Assembly: GCF_045679555.1 (NCBI RefSeq)
Contig: NC_092091.1
Location: 92,894,190 to 92,958,189, forward strand
Length of the DNA: 64,000 bases
Source: Salvelinus alpinus
Lineage: Eukaryota; Chordata; Actinopteri; Salmoniformes; Salmonidae
Reading direction: 5' to 3'
Below, piece after piece: positions 11,251-24,300 of the stretch; the first letter of the stretch is position 1, and every line of letters begins with the position of its first letter. The notes under the pieces are model-generated. The model made no database searches. It was not told where the DNA came from and was given only the letters and a program-made list of their open reading frames with translations. The position numbers and the translations under genes were made by a program.

Positions 11251-12024
11251 ATATGTGTATGGACCAATAACATCTGTTAAATATGTGTATGGACCAATAA
11301 CATCTGTTAAATATGTGTATGGACCAATAACATCTGTTAAATATGTGTATGGACCAATAACATCTGTTAAATATGTGTATGGACCAATAACATCTGTTAA
11401 ATATGTGTATGGACCAATAGCATCTGTTAAATATGTGTATGGACCAATAGCATCTGTTAAATATGTGTATGGACCAATAACATCTGTTAAATATGTGTAT
11501 GGACCAATAACATCTGTTAAATATGTGTATGGACCAATAACATCTGTTAAATATGTGTATGGACCAATAACATCTGTTAAATATGTGTATGGACCAATAA
11601 CATCTGTTAAATATGTGTATGGACCAATAACATCTGTTAAATATGTGTATGGACCAATAACATCTGTTAAATATGTGTATGGACCAATAACATCTGTTAA
11701 ATATGTGTATGGACCAATAACATCTGTTAAATATGTGTATGGACCAATAACATCTGTTAAATATGTGTATGGACCAATAACATCTGTTAAATATGTGTAT
11801 GGACCAATAGCATCTGTTAAATATGTGTATGGACCAATAGCATCTGTTAAATATGTGTATGGACCAATAACATCTGTTAAATATGTGTATGGACCAATAA
11901 CATCTGTTAAATATGTGTATGGACCAATAACATCTGTTAAATATGTGTATGGACCAATAACATCTGTTAAATATGTGTATGGACCAATAACGTCTGTTAA
12001 ATATGTGTATGGACCAATAACATT
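11251..12024. repeat. 30-bp minisatellite, about 26 copies
   Basis: The unit is TATGGACCAATAACATCTGT plus TAAATATGTG. Nearly all units are identical. Pairs of units with A-to-G (CCAATAG) occur at 11401-11460 and 11791-11850, exactly 13 units apart. Decayed copies in the opposite orientation lie at 46775-46935. Confidence 0.96.
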
Positions 12025-12106
12025 TGATTTAAATGGCCCCTGGGTGTTAGAATTCATAATTGAAAAATATATTGAGAAAGGTTGGTAAACCAATACATAG
12101 TCAGGG

Positions 12107-12222
12107 TTGGGGTCAATTCCATTTAAATTCCAGTCAATTCAGGAAGTAGACTGAAATTCGATTTGCAATTCTGGAATTTGGTTTACTTTCTGAATTGACT
12201 GGAATTAAAATGGAAGTGACCC
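12107..12222. repeat. Palindromic MITE-like element
   Basis: GGGGTCAATTCCATTTAAAT at 12108 is mirrored by AATGGAAGTGACCCC at 12208. The arms (CCAGTCAATTCAGGAAGTA / TACTTTCTGAATTGACTGG) are reverse complements. A related element is at 38990-39145. Confidence 0.75.
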
Positions 12223-13039
12223 CCATCATGTACATAGTCACTATGAAAATATAGACCTAAATGATATTTTTAGTAAAAGTTAAATATGGTGTTATCCTGT
12301 AGTGTTTTAATCTCTCTGTGTGTCTGTGTCTATTTCTGTGTGTTGTGAATTGGTGAGATATTGAAAAAATAATGAGTTGATTTGTATCACATTATTCTAG
12401 GTCAGTGTATTCCAAACCTCTCCTCTGGGACCCCAAGGGGCTGCATGTTTTAGTTCTTACCCGAGAACAAACACCTTAGATTAAACTAATTAACTCATTA
12501 TCATCAAGCCTTTGATTAGTAGAATCAGTTGTGATAGGACAAAAACATTTATTTAGTTTTTATTAAAATGTTTATCTACCTGCCCAGGGACTACAGTTGA
12601 AAACGAGCCAGCTGGCTAAATCTGTCACATTTACAGACATGTTGATTGATGTGCAGAATCTCTGTCAAATACATTTTCAATAAATAAAATGAAAAGGAAT
12701 GAAATGTATTTATGTGTCTCTGTGGTCCTTTAATAAATGTGATTAGTTCAATGTAACGTCATCTACTACACATTGTAATCAGTCTGTTTTGGGTTCTGCA
12801 GAATCATTGTTAATCATTGGTTACCCATCCTGTCATGTGACCCTAACCCTACCATAACAACACAGATATGACCGTCTAGCGTCCTTCTGCCGAACCTGGT
12901 TGTTGTCACACTGCCCTCTGCTGGTAGCACTGCAAAACATCACGCAATCAAATCCTGAAATAAAATAATACAAAATCCACTTTTACCAGATAGAATATGA
13001 ATTTATGGGCTGAACACCTGCATGAAGTGTATGAAGACT
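12223..13039. other. Upstream flank, part of the duplicated NLR block
   Basis: Bases 12223-12690 match 50600-51240 in direct orientation (for example TCCAAACCTCTCCTCTGGGA). The rest, to 13039, has no recognised gene or element. Confidence 0.55.
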
Positions 13040-13575
13040 TTATATGACATAAATATGAACATGTAATATAAACCTATACGCGTTGAACGCGTCGACTGTG
13101 TTGAAATGGGAAGTAGCCAACATTTTATAAGGAAGTAGAGAAACAACGGTCGAAGAAACATGTTTGAGGTTTGTAGCTTTTTACAATTTAATATAGAAAA
13201 GTGTTTGAGAACTTAGATTATTGTAGAGAGAGGTGATCTAGCGGTAAAACATCCGCAGAATTGTAAAGTTATTACAATACTGATTTCAACTTTCAAGAAT
13301 AATCATTGTAGGTTTATATGTTGATTCATATTGATTATCCTAATTAATATGATGTGATGTTAAAGGCTATGAGGTATAGAGTAGTTGATATAGGCGATTG
13401 ATAGCACATTATCGTGATTTGCTATCCGCGTGATCCCCAACACAGTCGACACTTTGCGTTGTTTCAATTCCCGAAAGAAGACGTGCATCGGAAATGTGTA
13501 AATCTGTCGCTAAAGAAACTAGTCCGTCTCGTCAAATCGGTCAAGTAAAAGTGACATGCAACAAATTGGCACATA
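13040..13575 (+). repeat. Module M copy 4 (forward orientation)
   Basis: It matches 14035-14400 and 51815-52400 directly, and 5340-6720 and 9145-9790 inverted. Landmarks are GAAACATGTTTGAGGTTTGT and CAATACTGATTTCAACTTTC. Confidence 0.65.
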
Positions 13576-13892
13576 AACGATGTAAATGTTGACTAAATCA
13601 TGGTTCCCAAAAGTCGGTCCGGCTCTGAATTACCTGAATTTGAAACTCGTTGTCGTTCCAAAACGTTTTGCAACGGTTTGGTACGGTGTTCTCTAAGTAG
13701 TACACCCCAGCTCAACGATCAAACGTACTTGCCAGACAAACCAATGTTTCGATTTTTGGACATTTTCTTGCATAACAAAGCAATGCGTATCACCTTTTTA
13801 GGCAACTATTAAACCAGAACAAGAAACGATGGTGTGTAGGCTGTATTCTCTTAAAGGGTTAGGAAGAAATATCTGTCAGCTATTTTAACTTA
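13576..13892. other. Short unassigned stretch
   Basis: No recognised gene. The segment AAAGGGTTAGGA...CTGTCAGCTATTTTAAC near 13853 recurs at 54860-54893, which marks a duplication junction. Confidence 0.45.
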
Positions 13893-14027
13893 AGCTCCCG
13901 AGTTGCGCAGCGGTCTAAAACACTGCATCACTACATACCCGGGTTCGATCGCGGGCTGTAACCGTCCGTGATCTGGAGACCCATAGGGCTGCGCACAATT
14001 TGGCCCAGCGTCGTGCGGGTTAGGGGA
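13893..14027 (+). mobile_element. tRNA-derived SINE (5' part)
   Basis: The sequence GCTCCCGAGTTGCGCAGCGG followed by GGGTTCGATCGC has degenerate Pol III A- and B-box sequences in tRNA spacing. It continues with the typical salmonid SINE body (GGGCTGCGCACAATTTGGCC). The tail is missing. A second copy on the minus strand lies at 38459-38632. Confidence 0.75.
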
Positions 14028-14034
14028 CTTAATG

Positions 14035-14400
14035 TTACATAAATATGAACGTATAATATACAAACCTATACGTGTTGAACGAGTCGACTGTGTTGAAATG
14101 GGAATTAGCCAACATTTTATAAGGAAGTAGAGAAATAACGGTCGAAGAAACATGTTTGAGGTTTGTAGCTTTTTACAATTTAATATAGAAAAGTGTTTGA
14201 GAACTTAGACTATTGTACAGAGAGGTGATTTGGGGGGTAAAACATCTGCAGAATTGTGAAGTAAATACAATACTGATTTCAACTTTCAAGAATAATCATT
14301 TTAGGCTTTTATGTTGATTCATATTGATTATCCTAATTAATATGTGATGTTATAGGCTATGAGGTATAGAGTTGTTGTTATAGGCGATTGATTGCACATT
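14035..14400 (+). repeat. Module M copy 5 (forward orientation), upstream of gene A
   Basis: This near-duplicate of 13040-13435 ends about 450 bp before the first coding exon of gene A. The equivalent copy before gene B is farther away (51815-52400). Confidence 0.65.
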
Positions 14401-14469
14401 ATAATGTCTACTACCGTCTTTCAATGTAAAGTAGATGTCTATAATGTATTTTAGTTGTGTGTGGAGCCC

Positions 14470-14587
14470 ATGTAGACTAGCTGTTGTTATGGAGTCAGGG
14501 GATCCAACCAGGTAGACTAGCTGTTGTTATGGAGTCAGGGGATCCAACCAGGTAGACTAGCTGTTGTTATGGAGTCAGGGGATCCAA
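14470..14587. repeat. 40-bp tandem repeat, 3 copies
   Basis: The unit contains GGTAGACTAGCTGTTGTTAT. The same unit is expanded to about ten copies upstream of gene B (55019-55405). Confidence 0.93.
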
Positions 14588-14612
14588 GTCAAATCAAAAT
14601 AATAGCTTATTG

Positions 14613-14735
14613 GATTGTGTATGTTTAATAACATATTGGACAGTGTATGTTTAATAACATATTGGACTGTTTATGTTTAATAACATATTGGACTGTGTAT
14701 GTTTAATAACATATTGGACTGTGTATGTTTGAATA
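14613..14735. repeat. 26-bp tandem repeat, about 5 copies
   Basis: The unit is TATGTTTAATAACATATTGG plus ACTGTG. Confidence 0.9.
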
Positions 14736-14850
14736 GAATATGAAGTCGCTGATTGTACTCTTTGACCACAGATAGAAAAAGTGTTGTCATTGTTTATGGT
14801 TCTTCAACAATGTTCAGAAATATTGACTGTTCTGTTATTTCATATTGTAG

Positions 14851-15305
14851 CTGAGTGAGCTGTGACTTACATCTAAAATTAGTCTCTCTGGGGAGAGAGA
14901 GGAGGAGACCACTGCCTCTAAAATGAGTCTCTCTGGGGAGAGAGAGGAGGGGACCACTGCCTCTAAAATTAGTATCTCTGGGGAGAGAGAGGAGGGGACC
15001 ACTGCCTCTAAAACGAGTCTCTCTGGGGAGAGAGAGGAGGAGACCACTGCCTCTAAAATGAGTCTCTCTGGGGAAAGAGAGGAGGGGACCACTGCCTCTA
15101 AAATGAGTATCTCTGGGGAGAGAGAGGAGACCACTGCCTCTAAAATGAGTCTCTCTGGGGAGAGAGAGGAGGGGACCACTGCCTCTAAAATGAGTCTGTC
15201 TGGGGAGAGAGAGGAGGAGACCACTGCCTCTAAAATGAGTCTCTCTGGGGAGAGAGAGGAGGGGACCACTGCCTCTAAAATTACTCAAGACACCAGTTCT
15301 AAGAG
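14851..15305 (+). CDS. Gene A exon 1: 15-aa N-terminal repeats
   Basis: An acceptor (ATATTGTAG) precedes 14851, so an untranslated exon probably lies upstream. The coding part starts at ATG 14923 and holds eight 45-bp units encoding [15 protein letters not shown] and variants (one unit has lost a codon), then ITQDTSSK. One more unit at 14878 has ATT where gene B has the start ATG, so that first unit has become 5' UTR. The exon ends in phase 2 at GTAAGA (15306). Gene B has only three units. Such repeats replace a PYD or CARD at the N-terminus of this fish NLR type. Their role is unknown. Confidence 0.85.
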
Positions 15306-18300
15306 GTAAGAGATTAAATGTAAAATATACAGTTATCTTAAAGATATAAACTAAAGAGAAAAGTGTTCCCACATTACATAAACTGTAGGTCTACATCATT
15401 CATTTAAAAGGCCAACAATGGATTTACCAATTGCAGACTGTAGCTTTATAAAGCAACATCAGGATTTCTAGAGGTTCCACTATACAGTTGTTAAAATGAA
15501 GTAGATGAGGTATTGATGTAATATTGATGAGGTGATCTGTCTCCCTGTTTTGTTCAGTATCCAGAATCCCAGAGCAGAGTCACCTACAACCAGCCTGCTA
15601 TCAATGAAGAGTGATCAGCCACCTGCTTTCAGCCAGGAACCATTACCAGATGACAATAAGGAAGTGGAGAGTTTGGGCAGTGAGGATGCATTAAAGATCA
15701 CACACAACCTTCTGGACAGAAGAAGTAAGACTGTGTTTCATTCAATATTACAAAGAACGGTACAAAGGCCCTTATAAAACACACAAACAAACTTATGAGT
15801 CCCAACTCTCATTGTTTTCCTACAGGTCAAACTCTGCTGACAGTCCAACAAGACATTAAGGCTAAACTGAAACACAAGTATCAACACATATCTGAAGGAA
15901 TTGGACACCATGGAAACAAAAGTCTGTTCAAGGACATCTACACAGAGCTCTACATCACAGAGGGTGGAAGTGGAGGGCTCAATACTGAACATGAGGTTAG
16001 ACAGATAGAGATGGCATCCAAGATACAAACTACACAAGAGACATCAATCAAATGCAATGACATCTGCAAGCCTTTACCTGGACAAGACAAACCTATCAGA
16101 ACTGTGCTGACAAAAGGAATCGCTGGCATTGGAAAAACAGTCTCTGTGCAGAAGGTCATCCTTGACTGGGCAGAGGGAAAAGCAAATCAGGACGTTAATT
16201 TCATGTTTCCTCTTCCTTTCCGTGATCTGAACCTGAAAAAGGACCAATACAGTCTGATGCAACTTCTTTCCCACTACTTCCCAGAGCTGAAAGAGATTGA
16301 CAGCATTGAAGATGGTGAAACCAAAACTGTTTTCATTTTTGATGGTCTGGATGAGTCTCGACTTCCTCTAGACTTCAAAAACAATGAGAAGTGCTGTGAT
16401 GTCACGAAGCCAACCTCAGTGGACGTGCTGCTGACAAACCTCATCGAGGGGAATCTGCTTCCCTCTGCTCTCCTCTGGATAACCTCACGGCCTGCAGCAG
16501 CCAATCAGATCCCTCCTGATTGTATTAACCGGGTGACAGAGGTACGAGGGTTCAATGATCCACAGAAGGAGGAGTACTTCAGGAAGAAAATCACAGATCA
16601 GAATATGGCCAATGAAATCATCAAACACATGAAGACATCAAGGAGCCTCCACATCATGTGCCACATGCCAGTATTCTGTTGGATATCAGCCACTGTCCTT
16701 GAGATGATCCTGAAAGAGGCATGGAAGGATGAAGTCCCCAAAACTCTGACCCAGATGTACTCACACTTCATACTCATCCAAATCATTGTGAAGAACAGGA
16801 AGTACAACAAAGCCACAGAGACAAACTTGAAGGAACCGTCTCAGTCAGACAAAGAGATGATCCTGAAACTGGCAAAGCTGGCTTTCCAACAACTGCAGAA
16901 GGGCAACCTGATCTTCTATGAGGAGGACCTGAGAGAGTGTGGCCTTGATGTCACAGAGGCATCAGAGTACTCAGCATTGTGTACAGAGATCTTTAAAGAA
17001 GAATCTGGGCTGTACCAAGAGAAGGTCTACAGCTTTGTGCATCTGAGCATTCAGGAGTTTCTAGCAGCAGTGCATGCTTTAGAATCATGTCTGGACAAGA
17101 AGGAAAATGTTTTCTCCCCCACTAGTGATGATGAAGAGAAGGAGTCAATCCAGTTGTCTGACTTACACAGGAGCGCAGTGGACCAGGCCTTGAAGAGTGA
17201 GAATGGACACCTGGACCTGTTCCTCCGCTTCCTTCTGGGTCTCTCACTGGCGTCCAATCAGAATCTGTTAAGAGGCCTTCTGACACAGACAGGAAGTACA
17301 ACACAGAGCAATGAGGAAATAGTTGAGAGAACAGTCAGGTACCTTTCAGACAAGATCAAAAGGGAATCCTCACCAGAAAGGATCATCAACTTGTTCCACT
17401 GTCTGAATGAACTTGGTGCCAACTCTCTAGTTGAAAACATGCAGACCTCCATGCGATCAGGAACTCTTTCAGAAACAGAGCTAAAACCTAACCAATGTTC
17501 AGCCCTGGCCTACCTGTTACTGATGTCAGAGGAGGTGCTGGAGGAGTTTGACCTGAAGACATACAACACATCAGAGAAAGGTTATCAGAGGTTGCAGCCG
17601 GTAGTGAAAACCTGCAAGAGAGCACTGTAAGTTCTGTTATTGAGTTGATGTTTACAGTATCATTATAATGAAGGATTTGTATATCTAACAGATTATCTCC
17701 TCTCTCCAGACTGGATCACTGTAAGCTCACATATACATTCTGTGAGACTCTGGCCTCAGCTCTGCAGACACCAAACTCCCCCCTGAGAGAACTGGACCTC
17801 AGCTACAATGACCTGGAAGACAGAGGAGTGGAGCTGCTCTGTGTTGGACTAACCAGTCCACTCTGCAACATACAGACACTAGTGTGAGTTAAATATCTTG
17901 ACTGAGTTAGTATGTACTTAACATTGTTTAATCATGTCCTTCTGTTATTGTCTTAATGCATCTCATTATTCTTAAAGCTTTGCATATTTGACAGTGTATC
18001 GACATATCCCCTCTCTCCAGACTGGATGGCTGTAAACTCACATATAAATCCTGTGAGACTCTGGCCTCAGCTCTGCAGACACCAAACTCCCCCCTGGGAG
18101 AACTGGACCTCAGCTACAATGACCTGGAAGACAGAGGAGTGGAGCTGCTCTGTGATGGACTAACCAGTCCACTCTGCAACATACAGACACTAGTGTGAGT
18201 TAAATATCTTGACTGAGTTAGTATGTATTTAACATTGGTTAATCATGTCCTTCTGTTATTGTCTTAATGCATCTCATTATTGTTAAAGCTTTGTATATTT

Positions 18301-21300
18301 AACAGTGTATCGACATATCCCCTCTCTCCAGACTGGATGGCTGTAAACTCACATATAAATCCTGTGAGACTGTGGCCTCAGCTCTGCAGACACCAAACTC
18401 CCCCCTGAGAGAACTGGACCTCAGCTACAATAACCTGGAAGACAGAGGAGTGGAGCTGCTCTGTGTTGGACTAACCAGTCCACTCTGCAACATACAGACA
18501 CTAGTGTGAGTTAACTTTCTTCAGTATGAGTTATTATGTGGATGTTTTAAACCTGTTGAGGATAGAGGGCGCTATTTTCACTTTGGGGAAAAATCGTGCC
18601 CAATTTAAACTGCCTCGTACTCTATTCTTGCTCGTACAATATGCATATTATTATTACTATTGGATAGAAAACACTCTCAAGTTTCTAAAACCGTTTGAAT
18701 TATATCTGTGAGTAAAACAGAACTCATTTTGCAGCAAACTTCCTGTCAGAAAGTGAAAAATCTGAAATCGAGGCTCTGTTCCAGGGCCTGCCTATCATTT
18801 TGCTTGAAATGTATGACTATACATGCACTTCATACGCCTTCCACTAGATGTCAATAGGCTGTGAGAGGTGAAATGGGGTTTCTAGGTATTTCTATGGTCA
18901 AAAGAGAGCGCTTTGAATGACATGACCCTCCGAATTCCTTTGTTCAGGAAGCGCATAAAGGTCACCAGTATTGGCTTCTGAAAAGCATTCGCTATAGACG
19001 CCTAATATCTCCGGCTTTGATTTTATTTGATAAATGTGATAATATCATCGTAAAGTATGTTTTTTCAATATAGTTTTATCCGATTATTGAAATTTTTTCG
19101 GGAGTTTAGGCGTGTTGCGTTCTTTGCGTTTGGTGACGAAGGAGAGCTTAGCGCCACTTGGCTAGTTTTGCTTGCTCATTCGAGAGGGAAAAATGCCTTT
19201 CTAAAACCAAACAACGATTGTTCTGGACAAAGGACCCATTGTACAACATTCTGATGGAAGATCATCAAAAGTAGGACCCATTTATGATGTTATTTCATAT
19301 ATCTGTTGAACATGTTTACTTTTAGTTTGCGCCCAGATTTTGGGCACTCTCTCGCCATAACGTAAGCTGCATGTCGTAATGAAGTTATTTTTAGAATTCT
19401 AACACGGCGATTGCATTAATAACTAGTGTATCTATCATTTCCTATACAACATGTATTTTTTAGTAAAGTTTATGAATAGTTATTTGGTCAGAATAGGTGA
19501 GTGTCAGAAATATATCCGGACATTCTGGGAAAAAGATGCTAAGTTTTCACAATGTATAACCACGGATTTCAGCTCTAAATATGCACATTTTCGAACAAAC
19601 CATATATGTATTGTGTAATATGATGTTATAGGACTGTCATCTGATGAAGTTTATGAAGGTTAGTGAAAAAATTTATATATTTTGCTGGTTTATTCGCTAT
19701 CGCTAATGTGCCTATTGTTATCGCTAACGTGCCTTGAATGAATGAATGCGGTTGTGTGGTAGGCTATTGTAGTAAGCTAATATAATGCTATATTGTGTTT
19801 TCGCTGTAAAACACTTAAAAAATCGGAAATATTAACTGGATTCACAAGATGTTTGTCTTTAATTTGCTGTACACCATGTATTTTTCAGAAATGTTTTATG
19901 ATGAGTATTTAGGTATTTCACGTTGGTCTCTATAATTACTCTGGCTGCTTCGGTGCTATTTTTGATGGTAGCTGTGATGGTAGCTGCAATGTAAAACTGA
20001 TTTATACCTCAAATATGCACATTTTTCGAACAAAAAATAGATTTATTGTATAACATGTTATAAGACTGTCATCTGATGAAGTTGTTTCTTGGTTAGTTTG
20101 GTTGGTTCTTGGTTAGTTTGCTTGGTTATGTGCAAGCTACCTGTGCTGTGAAAAATGTCTGTGCTTTTTTGTATTTGGTGGTGAGCTAACATAAATATAC
20201 GTGGTGTTTTCGCTGTAAAACATTTAAAAAATCGGACATGTTGACTGGATTCACAAGATGTGTATCTTTCATTTGCTGTATTGGACTTGTTAATGTGTGA
20301 AAGTTAAATATTTCTAAAAAATATCTTTTGAATTTCGCACTCTGCCTTTTCAGTGGAATGTGGGAGGAGTTCCGCTAGCGGAACCCCGGGGCTAGACAGG
20401 TTTAAACATGTGTTAATCATGTGCTCTTCTGCCCTCTAGGCTGGGTCAGTGTGGTCTGACAGAGGGTTGCTGTTCAGATCTGGCCTCAGTCCTGAGTTCA
20501 CCCAACTCACAACTGAAACACCTGGAGCTGAGAGACAATGACCTGCAGGACTCAGGAGTTACACTGCTGTCTTCTGGACTGGAGGATCCAGACTGTAAAC
20601 TACACACACTGGGGTAAGTACAGCTGTTTCAGTCAGGTCTGTACTGAGCTGAGTTACACTGCTGTCTGCTGGACTGGAGGATCCAGACTGTAAACTACAC
20701 ACACTGGGGTAAGTACAGCTGTTTCAGTCAGGTCGGTACTGAGCTGAGTTACACTGCTGTTTGCTGGACTGGAGGATCCCGACTGTAAACTACACTCACT
20801 GGGGTAAGTACAGCTGTTTCAGTCAGGTCTGTACTGAGCTTAGTAAAACAAATAGTCTGAAAATCTGATGTTTTATCACAATGCTTGTGTCATGGACAAA
20901 TGTATGGGTTTCCTACAAGATGATTGACACCAGTACACCAACCTAGACAGCTGTTGTGTCTCTCTGTAGGCTGTCTGGCTGTCTGGTCACAGAGGAGGGC
21001 TGTGCTGCTCTGTCTTCAGCTCTGAGGTCAAACCCCTCCCACCTGAAAGAGCTGGACCTGAGCTACAATCACCCAGGAGACTCTGCAGGGGGACTGCTTT
21101 CAGCTGCTCTGGTGGATCCCACATATAAACTGATGAAGCTGAAGTAAGTCAGAATAGATGTCCTAATAGTGTGAGCAGCGGTTGTGTCATATGTAGTGTA
21201 GTAGGGTCAGTAACATGAGGGCATGATGGGAGAATTAAGAGGAAGTTTACCCAGCAGGCTTAGCACTCCATCACAGCATACATCATCACCACATGAATAC

Positions 21301-24300
21301 TCTTCTTCTGCATCTCTGATATCCTGTTTGAATTGTACTCTGTTCTGTATGCAGTAGGTAGGATAGAATACCTGTATGTCTCTAGTAAGGAATTGTACTC
21401 CGTTCTGTATGGAGTAGGTAGTATAGAATACTTGTATGTCTCTAGTAATGAATTGTACTCCATTCTGTATGCAGTAGGTAGGATAGAATACCTGTATATC
21501 TCTAGTAATGAATTGTACTCCGTTCTGTATGCAGTAGGTAGTTTAGAATACTTGTATGTCTCTAGTAATGAATTGTACTCCGTTCTGTATGCAGTAGGTA
21601 GGATAGAATACCTGTATGTCTCTAGTAAGGAATTGTACTCCGTTCTGTATGCAGTAGGTAGTATAGAATACTTGTATGTCTCTAGTAATGAATTGTACTC
21701 CGTTCTGTATGCAGTAGGTAGGATAGAATACCTGTATATCTCTAGTAATGAATTGTACTCCGTTCTGTATGCAGTAGGTAGGATAGAATACCTGTATGTC
21801 TCTAGTAATGAATTGTACTCCGTTCTGTATGCAGTAGGTAGGATAGAATACCTGTATGTCTCTAGTAATGAACTTGGATAGTGCACCAGAACACAACAAT
21901 ATGGTTTAAATGTTGACTGCTTTATTAGGTCTTTGTCAGTCAATAACCTGTTTCTCCTACAGTGTGGATCATGGTGGAGAGTGCAGGCTGAAATCAGGGC
22001 TGAGGAAATGTAAGTCTCTTCAATCCTAATTAACTGCATATTCAGAACTATAGTAACATAGTAACTATTCAATACTTGTTCTGTTCCTACAAAACAACAT
22101 TTTATGTGAAGATGTGGTTTGATTATACTCTCCTTTTGTCTACAGATGCCTGTCATCTCACCCTGGACCCAAATACAGCAAACCCAAACCTGATACTGTC
22201 TGAGGGGAACAGGAAGGTGACATGGGTGGAAGAGAAGCAGCATTATGAAGACCCTCCAGACAGATTTGACTGTCATCCCCAAGTTCTCTGCAGAGAAGGC
22301 TTATCTGGATGTCGTTATTACTGGGAGGTGGAGATGGATGGTGACATGGCAGACATTGGTGTGGTGTACAAAGGAATAAACAGGAAGGGAGATGAGGATG
22401 ACAGTAGAATTGGAGCCAATAGGAAGTCCTGGAGTTTATACTGCTATGATAGTGGTTATTTATTTTGCCAAGCTGGAGTCAACAGATCCATCTCTGGTCC
22501 TGTTCCTAACAGAGTTGGAGTGTTTCTGGACTGGTCAGCTGGTACTTTGTCCTTCTATATTGTGTCCTCCTCTGGTACACTGACACACCTTTACACAGAA
22601 CACACCACATTCACTGAACCCCTCTATCCTGGATTTGAGGTTTCCTCCTCAGTGACCCTGTGTCAGATAGATGACCAACACATTCAGAGGTGAGTCATAG
22701 CAATGTTTTATCCTTTATTTCCCTCTGGAATCATTTCTATAATTAGATTAGTAGTAGTGGTGTGTTTTAATGTGTTCTGTTAGACCTATAGTATGTTAGA
22801 TTAGTAGTAGTAGTGTGGTTTAATGTGTTCTGTTGGACCTACAGACAGTTAGATTAGTAGTAGTAGTGGTGTGTTTCAATGTGTTCTGTTGGACCTACAG
22901 ACAGTTAGATTAGTAGTAGTGGTGTGTTTTAATGTGTTCTGTTGGACCTACAGACAGTTAGATTAGTAGTAGTTATATTAGTAGTAGTTACAGTATATTA
23001 GTAGTATTGGTGTGTTTTAATGTGTTCTGTTGGACCTACAGTCAGTTAGATTAGTAGTAGTGGTGTGATTTAATGTGTTCTAGTGGACCTACAGACAGTT
23101 AGATTAGTAGTAGTGGTGTGTTTTAATGTGTTCTGTTGGACCTACAGACAGCTAGATTAGTAGTAGTAGTGGTGTGTTTTAATGTGTTCTGTTGGACCTA
23201 CAGACAGTTAGATTAGTAGTAGTGGTGTGTTTTAATGTGTTCTGTTGGACCTACAGACAGTTAGATTAGTAGTAGTGGTGTGTTTTAATGTGTTCTGTTG
23301 GACCTACAGACAGTTAGATTAGTAGTAGTGGTGTGTTTTAATGTGTTCTGTTGGACCTACAGACAGTTAGATTAGTAGAAGTGGTGTGTTTTAATGTGTT
23401 CTGTTGGACCTACAGACAGTTAGATTAGTAGTAGTGGTGTGTTTTAATGTGTTCTGTTGGACCTACAGACAGTTAGATTAGTAGTAGTGGTGTGTTTTAA
23501 TGTGTTCTGGTGGACCTACAGACAGTTAGATTGGTAGTAGTGGTGTGTTTTAATGTGTTCTTTTGGACCTACAGACAGTTAGATTAGTAGTAGTTATATT
23601 AGTAGCAGTTATATTAGTAGTAGTTAGATTAGTAGTAGTGGTGTGTTTTAATGTGTGCTGTTGGACCTACAGACTGTTAGATTAGTAGTAGTGGTGTGTT
23701 TTAATGTGTTCTGTTGGACCTACAGACTGTTAGATTAGTAGTAGTGGTGTGTTTTAATGTGTTCTGTTGGACCGACAGACAGTTAGATTAGTAGTAGTGG
23801 TGTGATTTAATGTGTTCTAGTGGACCTACAGACAGTTAGATTAGTAGTAGTGGTGTGTTTTAACTTCTAGTTCCTCCCAAACCCGGATCCGGGAGCACCC
23901 CCATCAGTAAAAAAGCTGACTAGCATAGCCTAGCATAGCGTCACAAGTAAATACTAGCATCTAAATATCATTAAATCACAAGTCCAAGACACCAGATGAA
24001 AGATACACATCTTGTGAATCCAGCCATCATTTCTGATTTTTAAAATGTTTTACAGGGAAGACACAATATGTAAATCTATTAGCTAACCACGTTAGCAAAA
24101 GACACCACTTTTTTTACTCCACCAGTTTTTTACTCCATCAGTAGCTATCACAATTTCGACCAAATAAAGATATAAATAGCCACTAACCAAGAAACAACTT
24201 CATCAGATGACAGTCTGATAACATATTTATTGTATAGCATATGTTTTGTTAGAAAAATGTGCATATTTCAGGTATAAATCATAGTTTACCATTGCAGCCA

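Noticed and set aside
11011..12093. Long ORFs on both strands (360 and 277 aa)
   Set aside because: They are translations of the 30-bp minisatellite, whose unit length is divisible by three. Both strands are open, which argues against coding.
13893..14027. Possible tRNA gene
   Set aside because: A- and B-box-like sequence is present, but no clean cloverleaf or 3' end; the body matches a tRNA-derived SINE.
15738..17452. Several 60-99 aa minus-strand ORFs in the NACHT exon (and the equivalents at 56181-58113)
   Set aside because: Shadows of the strongly conserved plus-strand exon.
20630..20810. Two extra LRR exons
   Set aside because: They contain only the exon 3' end and donor; no acceptor or N-terminal LRR residues precede them.
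22076..22145. Earlier ATG start for the B30.2 ORF as a separate gene
   Set aside because: The leading residues are intronic; the acceptor CTACAG at 22140-22145 and phase match with exon 9 show an internal exon.
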